From Gammaproteobacteria bacterium (GTDB taxonomy: Bacteria > Pseudomonadota > Gammaproteobacteria > Acidiferrobacterales > SZUA-150): a stretch of DNA of 64,000 bases. The notes beneath the pieces were generated by a model. The model worked only from the letters and a program-made list of their open reading frames with translations, ran no database searches and was not told where the DNA came from. Positions within the stretch are counted from its first letter, which is position 1, and each line of letters starts with the position of its first letter. This document shows positions 19,705 through 27,901 of the stretch, one piece after another. The position numbers were made by a program, and so were the translations under genes. Location of the stretch: positions 124,001-188,000 of the forward strand of contig JAOUOD010000001.1 in assembly GCA_029880545.1 (NCBI GenBank), given 5' to 3'.

Positions 19705-20103
19705 ATGACGGGCAAACTATTGAAGCGTGTAATTATTACGGTGTTCGTGGCACTGGCCGCAGTGTCTTGTGTCGGCACATCGGAGCAACACGTAACCTTC
19801 AAATCCGAGGATGCGGTGCTGGTGTTTGGCGGCAAGGATATTTTCAACGTCACAACTGAACCTGATGCCAACGAAAGCATTCTGATAACGCTGTCATTGA
19901 GTGATCAGGGCATACAGCGATTGACCGGACTGCTGAGTAACAAGAGCAACCGCAAGCTCAGTCTTGTGATTGGTGAGCGTACCATTATCCGTGATATGCC
20001 CATTGAGGACGTCAGCCTGTTGCATCGAATCCAGTTGCGCGCAGCCAACCAGTCGGTTGCCGACACGTTACTGGATAGCATCAGCCAGGCCAGAAAGCAG
20101 TAA
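19705..20103 (+). CDS. Small lipoprotein-like protein with SecD-P1-like sequence
   Basis: The 132-residue protein has a basic N terminus, a hydrophobic stretch and a cysteine at residue 22 (AAVSC). The residue at -3 is Ala rather than Leu, so lipidation is likely but not certain. The segment ITLSLSDQGIQRLTGLLS, followed by KLSLVIGERTIIRDMPI, resembles the head subdomain of the SecD P1 region, which occurs as a stand-alone domain in small periplasmic proteins. The start at 19705 has a GAGGAGG ribosome-binding site. It closes the fad run, 31 bp after the ligase. The function is unknown. Confidence 0.75.
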   Translation: MTGKLLKRVIITVFVALAAVSCVGTSEQHVTFKSEDAVLVFGGKDIFNVTTEPDANESILITLSLSDQGIQRLTGLLSNKSNRKLSLVIGERTIIRDMPIEDVSLLHRIQLRAANQSVADTLLDSISQARKQ

Positions 20104-20122
20104 GTATTGTATTTGCCTAAAC

Positions 20123-20153
20123 AAAAAACGCCCTCGCAAGGAGGGCGTTTTTA
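20123..20153. terminator. Bidirectional intrinsic terminator
   Basis: The stem ACGCCCTC / GAGGGCGT with loop GCAAG is flanked by an A run on the left and a T run on the right. It can stop both the fad run and the convergent malic-enzyme transcript. Confidence 0.93.
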
Positions 20154-20184
20154 TATGTGCCTGTGGTCCGGGTTATTTTCGGCC

Positions 20185-21426
20185 TCAGTCTTCGGCGCAG
20201 CCCTTGCGTCCCCTCGATACACCTGATTCTACCGCCGCCCGTGCTACGGCCTTGGGCACATGCTTGATCAGTCGCGGGTCCAGTGGTTTGGGAATGATGT
20301 AGTCCGGGCCGAATGCCAGGCTGTCTAGCCGATAGGCGTTCAGTACTTCCTGGGGAACCGGTTCATGGGTCAAGTCACGCAACGCGTGTACGGCGGCGAT
20401 GAGCATTTCCGTGTTGATGGTGCTGGCGCAAACATCCAGTGCGCCGCGAAAAATAAACGGAAAGCCAAGAACATTATTAATCTGGTTGGGGTAGTCGGTG
20501 CGACCAGTGGCCATGATCAGGTCGTCGCGGACGTTATGCGCCAGTTCCGGTCGTATTTCCGGGTCCGGGTTGGACAGGGCAAACACTACGGGCTTGTCAG
20601 CCATACTCGCGATCATGGGCTCATTGACCAGGTTGGCCGAGGCAACGCCGATAAATACATCGGCGCCTTTCATGGCATCTTCCAGCGTGCGTTTGTCTGT
20701 TGCGACGGCGAATCGCTGCTTGTGTTCGTTGAGGTCGGTGCGCTCGGTTTGAACTACGCCACGACTGTCCACCAGCAACAGGTTCTCCGGAGCAGCACCC
20801 AGCTTGATCAGCAAATCCATGGCAGCAATGCCGGCAGCGCCGGCGCCGAGGCAGACAATGCTGACTGTGCCGAGTGTTTTGCCCTGCAGGCTCAGTGCAT
20901 TGAGCAACCCGGCGCAGATAATGACTGCCGTGCCGTGCTGGTCGTCATGAAAGACCGGAATATCCAGCCTTTCTTTCAGCGCTTTTTCGATGTCGAAGCA
21001 GTGCGGAGCAGCGATATCTTCGAGGTTAATGCCACCGAACGTGGGCGCGATATTGGCCACGGTTTCGATAAAGTCTTCCTTGGTCTTGGCGTTGACCTCG
21101 ATATCAAATACGTCGATGCCGGCAAAATGTTTGAACAATACGCCCTTGCCTTCCAGTACCGGTTTGCACGCCAGTGGTCCGACATTGCCCAGACCAAGAA
21201 CTGCCGTGCCATCAGTAATAACAGCGACCAGGTTGCCCTTGCCGGTGTAACGGTAAGCCAGTTTCGGATCCCTGGCGATTTCGCGAACCGGTTCGGCCAC
21301 ACCGGGTGAATAAGCCAGCGCCAGTTCGGCCTGGGTTGTGCATGGCTTGGTGGGCGTTACGCTCAATTTTCCCGGAATGGGTTTGGCGTGATAGTCGAGT
21401 GCGGTCTGTTTGAAGTCGTCTTTCAT
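20185..21426 (-). CDS. maeB: Malic enzyme (short form)
   Basis: The enzyme oxidatively decarboxylates malate to pyruvate and reduces NAD(P). The 413-residue protein contains the malic domain (LAYSPGVAEPVREI, about 38-51; VITDGTAVLGLGNVGP, about 69-84) and the NAD-binding domain (IVCLGAGAAGIAAMDLL, about 185-202). It lacks the C-terminal phosphotransacetylase-like domain of the 750-residue MaeB type, so it belongs to the short bacterial class. The start at 21426 is chosen by homology; an upstream in-frame start at 21465 exists and neither has a strong ribosome-binding site. It is the last gene of the trxA-rho-rpmE-nuclease-maeB strand run. Confidence 0.93.
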   Translation of the reverse strand: MKDDFKQTALDYHAKPIPGKLSVTPTKPCTTQAELALAYSPGVAEPVREIARDPKLAYRYTGKGNLVAVITDGTAVLGLGNVGPLACKPVLEGKGVLFKHFAGIDVFDIEVNAKTKEDFIETVANIAPTFGGINLEDIAAPHCFDIEKALKERLDIPVFHDDQHGTAVIICAGLLNALSLQGKTLGTVSIVCLGAGAAGIAAMDLLIKLGAAPENLLLVDSRGVVQTERTDLNEHKQRFAVATDKRTLEDAMKGADVFIGVASANLVNEPMIASMADKPVVFALSNPDPEIRPELAHNVRDDLIMATGRTDYPNQINNVLGFPFIFRGALDVCASTINTEMLIAAVHALRDLTHEPVPQEVLNAYRLDSLAFGPDYIIPKPLDPRLIKHVPKAVARAAVESGVSRGRKGCAED

Positions 21427-21504
21427 GGGCTGGCTGCTTCGAAAAAGTAGGAAAGATGCGCGCAAGTATAGAGCATTGTCGTGACGTCGGCATAATCCTC
21501 GCTG

Positions 21505-22329
21505 TTAATTGGTCGGTTTACTCTCAAGACCGAGCATGAACGGGTGCGGTGTGACCATGCGCAGGCCGAACCGGGGGTGGCGACTGATCCAGCCTCGGGC
21601 TTCAACCTGCAGGCCGACGAGGGACTGCGGCTCGCCGCCAAACAGCGGCCAATTTTTATCCTGGACCAGGAAGACAAAGCGGGCGCGTTTTTTGGCATCA
21701 TCTTCATCAATCGAGAAAAGGTGCGCGTTTCTGCCGGACCAGGTTCCGGACAGGGTGCCGCGGATGAACTGAAATCCATAGTCATCACGACCCAGTTCGC
21801 TAACCGGTTTAGGTTGGTAAGTCTTTACTGCCCAAACTCCCCGATTCGCATGACGGGCCCGGGTTTCGGCGTGGCGGAGTTCGTCAAGGAAAGCAATGTT
21901 GGGTGGGATAGCGATGGCCCAACCCAGTCCCTCCTCGATCAGCGCAATTTGTACCGGTTTGCCATCGACAATGAGATAGCCGAGGAGCCGGCCATGGCGG
22001 TCCCGGGGCTCTTTTCCGACCCGCAGATACTTGGTTTTGCCTCGTAGCAGTTGTACCAATCGGACCCTGGCTTTTTGTGCCATTGGCTGGTCCGGGCGCC
22101 CATCCCTTCCCAGTTCCGGGGTGTTGATGCCAATCAGGCGTACGGTCTCACCACTTTTCAGCCGTACTGTGTCCCCGTCTATGACTTCCGCAACCCGGAC
22201 GGCTCGGGTATCGGCCTGTTTCGCCAGGCTGTCGACAGCCGGCCAGGCAAGCAGTACGAGCAATAGTGAGGCATAAAAAAACGCGCTGCCCAGCCGGGAC
22301 AGCGCGTTTTTTGGTAACAGGTGATTCAC
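21505..22329 (-). CDS. Secreted staphylococcal-nuclease-like (thermonuclease) protein
   Basis: An SNase fold spans about residues 50-165 of a 274-residue protein if translation starts at GTG 22329. The catalytic set is visible: Arg and Glu in RLIGINTPELGRDG and Arg in GKEPRDRHGR. A hydrophobic signal sequence (LLLVLLAWPAVDSLA) precedes it. About 100 C-terminal residues form an additional domain I do not recognise. The start is uncertain because no ATG fits and the rpmE terminator hairpin lies inside the signal-peptide codons. A nuclease between rpmE and maeB is, from memory, also found in pseudomonads. Confidence 0.82.
   Translation of the reverse strand: MNHLLPKNALSRLGSAFFYASLLLVLLAWPAVDSLAKQADTRAVRVAEVIDGDTVRLKSGETVRLIGINTPELGRDGRPDQPMAQKARVRLVQLLRGKTKYLRVGKEPRDRHGRLLGYLIVDGKPVQIALIEEGLGWAIAIPPNIAFLDELRHAETRARHANRGVWAVKTYQPKPVSELGRDDYGFQFIRGTLSGTWSGRNAHLFSIDEDDAKKRARFVFLVQDKNWPLFGGEPQSLVGLQVEARGWISRHPRFGLRMVTPHPFMLGLESKPTN
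22275..22313. terminator. rpmE terminator, inside the 5' end of the nuclease gene
   Basis: The stem ACGCGCTG / CAGCGCGT with an 11-nt loop is flanked by A and T runs on both sides, so it can act in both directions. It lies 49 bp beyond the rpmE stop, within the predicted signal-peptide codons of the nuclease. Confidence 0.85.
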
Positions 22330-22361
22330 CGTAGAGGGTCTCACCGGTCGAAATCGCGGCC

Positions 22362-22565
22362 TTACTTGCGCGCGTATTTCTGGCGGAATTTTTCCACTCG
22401 ACCGCCGGTATCGACAATCTTCTGTTTGCCGGTGTAGAACGGATGGCATTCAGAACAAACTTCGATGGTCAGGTCTTCGCACATGGTGGAACGGGTAACA
22501 AAGCTGTTGCCACAGGTGCAGCTCACGTTGACGTCTTCATATTTCGGGTGAATCTCGGCTTTCAT
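22362..22565 (-). CDS. rpmE: 50S ribosomal protein L31, zinc-binding type
   Basis: The 67-residue protein begins [19 protein letters not shown] and has the zinc ligands C16, C18, C37 and C40 (VSCTCG and [14 protein letters not shown]). This is the C+ form, which can be replaced by a zinc-free paralogue under zinc starvation. ATG 22565 has a GAGGA ribosome-binding site; the frame upstream to 22643 is not part of the gene. It follows rho on the same strand. Confidence 0.97.
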   Translation of the reverse strand: MKAEIHPKYEDVNVSCTCGNSFVTRSTMCEDLTIEVCSECHPFYTGKQKIVDTGGRVEKFRQKYARK

Positions 22566-22635
22566 GTCTCTATCCTCGTTCAGACTCCCGGATTCCGACC
22601 CGGGAAGGGCGCGTAGTCTAATGAAAATGCTTTGC

Positions 22636-22661
22636 GCGGGCAAGCCAAAGTGGCTGCCCGC
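22636..22661 (-). terminator. Hairpin after rho
   Basis: A GC-rich stem (GCGGGCA-GCC with one bulged base) closes on a 5-nt loop just past the rho stop codon. Only a short T-rich stretch follows on the minus strand, so it is a weak terminator at best. Confidence 0.55.
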
Positions 22662-22676
22662 AATGGCCAGAATCGA

Positions 22677-23933
22677 TTAGCGCTTCATGGAATCGAAGAA
22701 TTCGCCGTTGTTCTTGGTCGAGCGCAGCTTGTCCAGCAGGAATTCAGAGGCTTCCAGCTCATCCATTTGATGCAGCAGCTTGCGCAGCACCCAGGTTTTT
22801 TGCAGTTCGTCCGGTTCCAGCAGCAGTTCCTCGCGGCGGGTGCCGGAGCGATTGATGTTGATGGAAGGATAGGTGCGTTTTTCGGCCAGGCGGCGATCCA
22901 GGTGTACTTCCATGTTGCCGGTGCCTTTGAATTCTTCGTAAATCACGTCGTCCATCTTGGAGCCGGTATCGATCAGCGCGGTGGCCAGGATGGTCAGGCT
23001 GCCGCCTTCTTCGATATTGCGCGCGGCACCAAAGAAGCGCTTCGGACGCTGCAGTGCGTTGGCATCAACACCACCGGTCAGCACTTTGCCTGAGGCCGGC
23101 ACCACGGTGTTGTAGGCGCGAGCAAGACGGGTAATGGAGTCGAGCAGGATAACGACATCTTTTTTGTGCTCGACCAGGCGCTTGGCTTTTTCAACGACCA
23201 TTTCCGCGACCTGTACGTGGCGGGTGGCCGGTTCATCGAAAGTAGAAGAAATGACTTCACCGCGTACCGAGCGCTGCATTTCCGTGACTTCTTCCGGGCG
23301 CTCGTCGATGAGCAGGACCATCAGCATGCATTCCGGGTAGTTGGCAGTAATGGAGTGCGCAATTTGTTGCAGCATGACCGTTTTACCGCTCTTCGGCGAG
23401 GAAACAATCAGGCCGCGCTGACCCTTGCCAATGGGAGCGATCAGGTCAATCACTCGAGCAGTCAGGTTCTCGGTGGATTGATTATCCTGCTCAAGACTCA
23501 TGTGCTCATTGGGATGCAGCGGTGTCAGGTTTTCAAACAGAATCTTGTTTTTCGCGTCTTCCGGTTTCTGGAAGTTGATTTCTTCAACTTTCAGCAGTGC
23601 GAAATAACGTTCGGAATCCTTGGGTGGCCGGATCAGGCCTTTGACCGTATCGCCGGTGCGCAGGTTGAATCGACGAATCTGTGATGGCGACACATAGATA
23701 TCGTCCGGGCCCGCCAGGTAGGAACTGTCTGCCGATCGCAGGAAGCCGAAGCCGTCCTGCAGGATTTCAACGACGCCTTCGCCGGTAATATCGACACCTT
23801 CTTTGGCTTTCTTCTTGAGGATGGCGAAGATCAGGTCCTGGCGACGCATGCGGCTGCCGCCTTCCAGTTTCATTTGGCTGGCCATTTCGGCCAATTCCGT
23901 TACCGGCGTTTTTTTGAGCTCGGAAAGATTCAT
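22677..23933 (-). CDS. rho: Transcription termination factor Rho
   Basis: The 418-residue hexameric RNA helicase ends untranslated transcripts. The N-terminal RNA-binding cold-shock-like domain includes [22 protein letters not shown] (shown only in part: [14 protein letters not shown]). The P-loop is [11 protein letters not shown] near residue 178, and the [13 protein letters not shown] and R-loop/Q-loop regions ([22 protein letters not shown]) follow. Length and order are standard. Its 300-bp leader toward trxA contains a strong palindrome (separate entry). Autoregulation through the leader is known for rho in other bacteria and would be expected here. Confidence 0.98.
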   Translation of the reverse strand: MNLSELKKTPVTELAEMASQMKLEGGSRMRRQDLIFAILKKKAKEGVDITGEGVVEILQDGFGFLRSADSSYLAGPDDIYVSPSQIRRFNLRTGDTVKGLIRPPKDSERYFALLKVEEINFQKPEDAKNKILFENLTPLHPNEHMSLEQDNQSTENLTARVIDLIAPIGKGQRGLIVSSPKSGKTVMLQQIAHSITANYPECMLMVLLIDERPEEVTEMQRSVRGEVISSTFDEPATRHVQVAEMVVEKAKRLVEHKKDVVILLDSITRLARAYNTVVPASGKVLTGGVDANALQRPKRFFGAARNIEEGGSLTILATALIDTGSKMDDVIYEEFKGTGNMEVHLDRRLAEKRTYPSININRSGTRREELLLEPDELQKTWVLRKLLHQMDELEASEFLLDKLRSTKNNGEFFDSMKR

Positions 23934-24235
23934 GATGGTTTACTGACTCGGATGATTGTTGTTGACCCGGAGCCGGGGAGAACCGTTCTATGAAGGATTG
24001 GTTGCCTTGAGCGAACTGGTTGACTGTCCCGTCGGGAAATCGGTTAAAAGGACATCTAAAGAGATTGTTTATTTTTTCGGGATTTATGATCGAACGATCG
24101 TTCGATTTCCATAAACCTTAGCACCGGTGTATTCCGGCGTCCAGTATTTTTAGTGCGCGAATTTGTTACAAATAATGAATTGTTTTGGCGCCGTAACAAG
24201 GGGCGCTTCCCCCTGTTACGGCCAAAGCGCCATTG
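23934..24235. promoter_or_regulatory. rho leader region with perfect palindrome
   Basis: This 302-bp gap between trxA and rho has no gene. A perfect 18-bp palindrome ATCGAACGATCGTTCGAT lies at 24089-24106, flanked by TTTAT (24083-24087) and ATAAA (24111-24115) as outer inverted arms. No T tract follows on either strand, so an operator is more likely than a terminator. A second hairpin (24190-24222, arms GCCGTAACA / TGTTACGGC) lies just beyond the trxA stop and may end trxA transcripts or stabilise them. Confidence 0.6.
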
Positions 24236-24562
24236 TTACAGGTTTTCGTCCAGGAAAGCGGACAACTGGGATTTGGATACCGCGCCTACCTTCGTGGCCT
24301 CGACGTTGCCGCTTTTGAACAACATCAGGGTTGGAATACCACGGATCCCGTATTTGGGCGGCGTGCCCGGGTTTTCGTCAATATTCAGCTTGGCAATTTT
24401 CACCCGATCACCGTATTCCTTGGCGACTTCTTCCAGTACCGGGCCGATCATTTTGCATGGACCGCACCATTCAGCCCAATAATCCACCAGTACCGGGCCG
24501 TCAGCCTGAAGCACTTCGCCTTCGAAGCTGTCGTCAGTAATGTGAACGATGCCGTCACTCAT
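24236..24562 (-). CDS. trxA: Thioredoxin 1
   Basis: The 108-residue cytoplasmic thiol-disulfide carrier has the active site WCGPC (residues 32-36), the buried Asp in VLVDYWAEW, and the cis-proline motif [11 protein letters not shown]. It reduces ribonucleotide reductase, methionine sulfoxide reductases and other clients. It lies upstream of rho and divergent from rhlB, the same order as in E. coli. Confidence 0.97.
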   Translation of the reverse strand: MSDGIVHITDDSFEGEVLQADGPVLVDYWAEWCGPCKMIGPVLEEVAKEYGDRVKIAKLNIDENPGTPPKYGIRGIPTLMLFKSGNVEATKVGAVSKSQLSAFLDENL

Positions 24563-24755
24563 GATGCGTTCTCTCCTGTTCTTTGTTTATCATTTTGGTT
24601 TTTACCGGTTTGCGTGCCCGGTGGTGACCATGTTCTGCGGTCTATTTGAGCGAATTAGGCCAGTGATTGCAAGTAGCATATAACATTTGCCCGGAATACC
24701 GTATTATTGGCGGCCGGTTCATAGAGGGGTCAATAACCCCAAATTAATTAGGATT

Positions 24756-26186
24756 ATGAGCAGTACGCACCTTACAGAAACCCGGTTTTCGGACTTTGAC
24801 CTCCCGGAGGTGATTGCCAAGGGCATCGAGGCCTCGGGCTTTACTCACTGCACGCCCATCCAGGCTGAAACCCTGCCTCTGGCGCTCAATGGTCGGGATG
24901 TAGCCGGTCAGGCACAGACCGGTACTGGCAAGTCGGCGGCGTTCCTGATTGCGACGTTGAACCACTTGCTGACCCGTCCGGCGACAGAAGATCGCAAGCC
25001 CACCCAGCCGCGAGCCATGATACTGGCCCCGACCAGAGAGTTGGCTATCCAGATTCAGAAAGACGCGGCGCAGCTGGCGCAATTTACCGATTTGAAGTTG
25101 GTATTGGCCTACGGTGGTACCGGCTACGACAGTCAGCGCCAGGCCATCCTGGATGGAGTGGATATCCTGGTGGGTACACCCGGGCGCATTATCGATTATT
25201 TCAAACAAGGTATCTTCGATCTCAAGGCTGCACAGGTCATGGTGATGGATGAGGCCGATCGTATGTTTGACCTGGGGTTTATCAAGGATATCCGTTACCT
25301 GTTGCGGCACATGCCGCCACCAGCTGAACGGCTGAACCTGATGTTTTCCGCGACTCTGGCGCAACGGGTTATGGAGCTGGCGTTTGAACACATGAACGAA
25401 GCCACGACCGTCAATGTTGTTGCCGATACCAAGACCGCAGACCGAGTCCGCCAGAGCATTTATCACACGGCCAACGAAGAGAAAATTCCGCTGCTTGTTG
25501 GCCTGTTGCGTCACATGGACCCTTCCCGATCCATGGTGTTTGCGAATATGAAGTTCGAAGTGGAGCGTATTGCCGGCTGGCTCAACACCAACGGCTTGCC
25601 GGCCGCGGCAATTTCCGGTGACGTACCCCAGAGCAAACGCCAAAGATTATTGAAGGATTTTTCAGAGGGCAGATTGCCGGTATTGGTGGCCACTGACGTA
25701 GCCGCGCGTGGCCTGCACATTCCGGAAGTGAGCCATGTATTCAACTACGACTTGCCCAATGATCGTGAAGACTATGTGCACCGTATTGGTCGCACCGCCC
25801 GAGCCGGTGCTGATGGCGATGCCATCAGTTTCGCCTGTGAGAATTACGCGTTTCACCTGGTCGAGATTGAGGAATACATCGGTCACAAGATCCCGGTGAA
25901 ATCCATTACTGACGAGCTGCTTGCCAGGGATCTCGCCAAGCCCGCGGCACGCCCGCGGCGCGAACGTGATGATCGCAAGGGTCGCGGCAGTGATCGTGCT
26001 GATGATCGCAGCCAACGTGGCCGCCAGGGCGGACGTCGGGATGAGCAACAATCCCCCCGGCCGCAACAATCTGATGAAGACCGCGTGCAACAGACCATGC
26101 GAAGCGATGAGTCCGTCTACAGAAAACAACCGGATGAAAAACCTATTCGCAAGCGACCAGTGAATGATATTCCGGTGATTGGCTGA
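24756..26186 (+). CDS. rhlB: DEAD-box RNA helicase RhlB type
   Basis: The 476-residue helicase has the Q motif region FTHCTPIQ (about 29-36), motif I AQTGTGKS (53-60), motif II DEAD in VMVMDEADRMFDLGF, motif III SAT and motif VI HRIGRTARAG. The C-terminal 80 residues are basic, Arg/Asp/Gly/Gln rich and probably disordered, as in RhlB proteins that bind RNase E and RNA. Position divergent from trxA-rho supports the name. The frame is open from 24687, but family alignment starts at MSSTHLTETRFSDF. Confidence 0.92.
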   Translation: MSSTHLTETRFSDFDLPEVIAKGIEASGFTHCTPIQAETLPLALNGRDVAGQAQTGTGKSAAFLIATLNHLLTRPATEDRKPTQPRAMILAPTRELAIQIQKDAAQLAQFTDLKLVLAYGGTGYDSQRQAILDGVDILVGTPGRIIDYFKQGIFDLKAAQVMVMDEADRMFDLGFIKDIRYLLRHMPPPAERLNLMFSATLAQRVMELAFEHMNEATTVNVVADTKTADRVRQSIYHTANEEKIPLLVGLLRHMDPSRSMVFANMKFEVERIAGWLNTNGLPAAAISGDVPQSKRQRLLKDFSEGRLPVLVATDVAARGLHIPEVSHVFNYDLPNDREDYVHRIGRTARAGADGDAISFACENYAFHLVEIEEYIGHKIPVKSITDELLARDLAKPAARPRRERDDRKGRGSDRADDRSQRGRQGGRRDEQQSPRPQQSDEDRVQQTMRSDESVYRKQPDEKPIRKRPVNDIPVIG

Positions 26187-26202
26187 TTGTTGACAGCTCG
26201 AT

Positions 26203-26231
26203 GATAAAGCCCCGGCATGCCGGGGCTTTAT
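26203..26231 (+). terminator. Terminator after rhlB
   Basis: A 14-bp perfect palindromic stem (ATAAAGCCCCGGCA and its complement) follows the rhlB stop. The T run is short. The next 235 bp up to 26467 hold GC-rich small inverted repeats (for example GGGTT...AACCC at 26276-26291) but no gene I can support. Confidence 0.75.
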
Positions 26232-26467
26232 GTTTGCGGGATACGGTAAGCGCTAGTCCTGTAAGGGAGCAGGCCGGGTTCGGTGAAACCCGAAAAAATA
26301 ACCGGCCCAGGGCAAACGTTCCGGGGCCGGACTCAAGACGGAGGATTGTGTCCGGGCAGGCTGACCTTCACGACGCAATCAGGCACCCCCACCTTTGAAC
26401 ACGAACTGATCATAAGACATCATAATTACAGGCGAATCATCCATTCGAATGAATCGCCGGAATAATT

Positions 26468-26980
26468 CTAGTGGGATATTGCCCCGGGTTTCAGGGCCCG
26501 CGCCATACGCACATGAGGAATGCCGGCATCGTCGAAAACACCGCCTTCACGAACAAACAGGCGGTTTTCATAAAATCCCTGGAGATGCTCCTGGGCATTG
26601 AGAAACAGGCTGTCGAGTCGCCGCGCTTCGCCAATGTGAATCAGGTATACCAGGATCGCACCGCCTACACCAAAGCTGCGCCAGTGTTTTGCCACGGCCA
26701 GCCGACCGATTTGGCCGATACGATGCGCGTCGCCACTCACTTCGTCAGTGATGCTGTCTATGCGAATGCGGCCGGTACCGATGGGCAACCCGTGTTTGTC
26801 GTAAGCCATGACATGCAGGCATTCCTTGTCCATGCCGTCCCACTCCAGTTCCATGGGAATGTTTTGCTCATCGACAAAGACTTCGTTTCTTACCTTGCGA
26901 ATGTCGGCTTCAGCCTTTTCCCAGCTTGCCAGGATAAAGCTGAAACTCGGGTAGCCTTTTAGATAACGCAACTCACGCAT
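26468..26980 (-). CDS. GNAT-family N-acetyltransferase
   Basis: The 170-residue protein shows the acetyl-CoA-binding motif GRLAVAKHWRSFGVGGAI (about residues 92-109), preceded by VRNEVFVDEQNIP, a pattern of the ElaA/YjcF group. Later LFLNAQEHLQGFYENRLF matches the acceptor side. The substrate is not predictable. It shares a strand with the oxidoreductase gene 23 bp upstream, so the two are probably one transcript. Confidence 0.88.
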   Translation of the reverse strand: MRELRYLKGYPSFSFILASWEKAEADIRKVRNEVFVDEQNIPMELEWDGMDKECLHVMAYDKHGLPIGTGRIRIDSITDEVSGDAHRIGQIGRLAVAKHWRSFGVGGAILVYLIHIGEARRLDSLFLNAQEHLQGFYENRLFVREGGVFDDAGIPHVRMARALKPGAISH

Positions 26981-27003
26981 GATGCATCCTGTTTGGTATG
27001 CGA

Positions 27004-27768
27004 TCAGGCCTGGCTTGCGATTTCCCTGAGCTTGTGGACAGCAAGACCGGCCTCATCGGCGGTTTCCAGTGCCCGGGCCAGCCTTGCCGGTGCCGAGCGC
27101 CCCATACATTTGTGATCGGGATCGCCATCAAAAGCCTTTAGCATGCCCTTGATCAGCGCTTCACGATCCATTTTTGTGTTCATGAGCCAGTCCTGGATGT
27201 CCATCACATCGCCGGCGATTTTCCGGGTGAATTTTTCGTGATCGCGCCACAATTCACTGACCGTGCCGCCACATTCCAGACCGGCGATATTGGTGGTCAG
27301 GATGTAGACATTCTTCAAAACCAGCTCAAAAGCCAGCGCTTCACAGGATTCCACGATATGACAAGGAATGTTCAGGGCGGTCAGCGCTGTTTTCACCAAT
27401 TCGGCATGAGGGCCAAAAACCGGTGACGATATCAATACTTTATAATCCTGTGCCGGCTTCTTTTCAAACCACACAGAGATGACTGTTACATTGCGAATTT
27501 CATGTTTTTGCCAGTCCCGGGGCAGCAGCTCGTTTTGCAGCAGGATTAACCGGTCGCGCCAGGCTGCAGGAATGCGTCCCAGCACATCGTCAATGTCCTT
27601 TTCGGCCACGGTCACCAGTACCGCCTCGGGTTCCGGGATCTCGCGCGCAACCTGTTCCATGTCCATGTTGCGGGTCACGGGGTAGATCGGTTTGCCGGAT
27701 TTGAGCAGACCGCGCGCAAATACACCGCCCATCTCGCCGGCGCCAATCATAATAATAGGGTTATTCAT
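27004..27768 (-). CDS. NAD(P)-binding oxidoreductase, ketopantoate-reductase-like
   Basis: The 254-residue protein begins with a Rossmann motif (IIMIGAGEMGGVFARGLL). The middle part LVLKNVYILTTNIAGLECGG and the C-terminal helical region resemble 6-phosphogluconate-dehydrogenase-like proteins related to PanE. The start at 27768 follows AGGAGCAGGA directly. The classic ketopantoate-reductase lysine pattern is only partly recognisable, so the substrate is left open. It is paired with the GNAT gene downstream. Confidence 0.75.
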   Translation of the reverse strand: MNNPIIMIGAGEMGGVFARGLLKSGKPIYPVTRNMDMEQVAREIPEPEAVLVTVAEKDIDDVLGRIPAAWRDRLILLQNELLPRDWQKHEIRNVTVISVWFEKKPAQDYKVLISSPVFGPHAELVKTALTALNIPCHIVESCEALAFELVLKNVYILTTNIAGLECGGTVSELWRDHEKFTRKIAGDVMDIQDWLMNTKMDREALIKGMLKAFDGDPDHKCMGRSAPARLARALETADEAGLAVHKLREIASQA

Positions 27769-27901
27769 TCCTGCTCCTGCCAAAATCAGAATTGGGCGGC
27801 GATTTTAGCAGGGCGTGACGGTTGGGTCAGGTAGGAGCCATTACCGGGTGGTGATAATATCCCGGCGTTATCCAGATAAAAAATGGGCTTTAATACGCTG
27901 A

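Noticed and set aside
26201-26398. Short frame after rhlB
   Set aside because: It begins in the terminator hairpin and shows no ribosome-binding site or domain.
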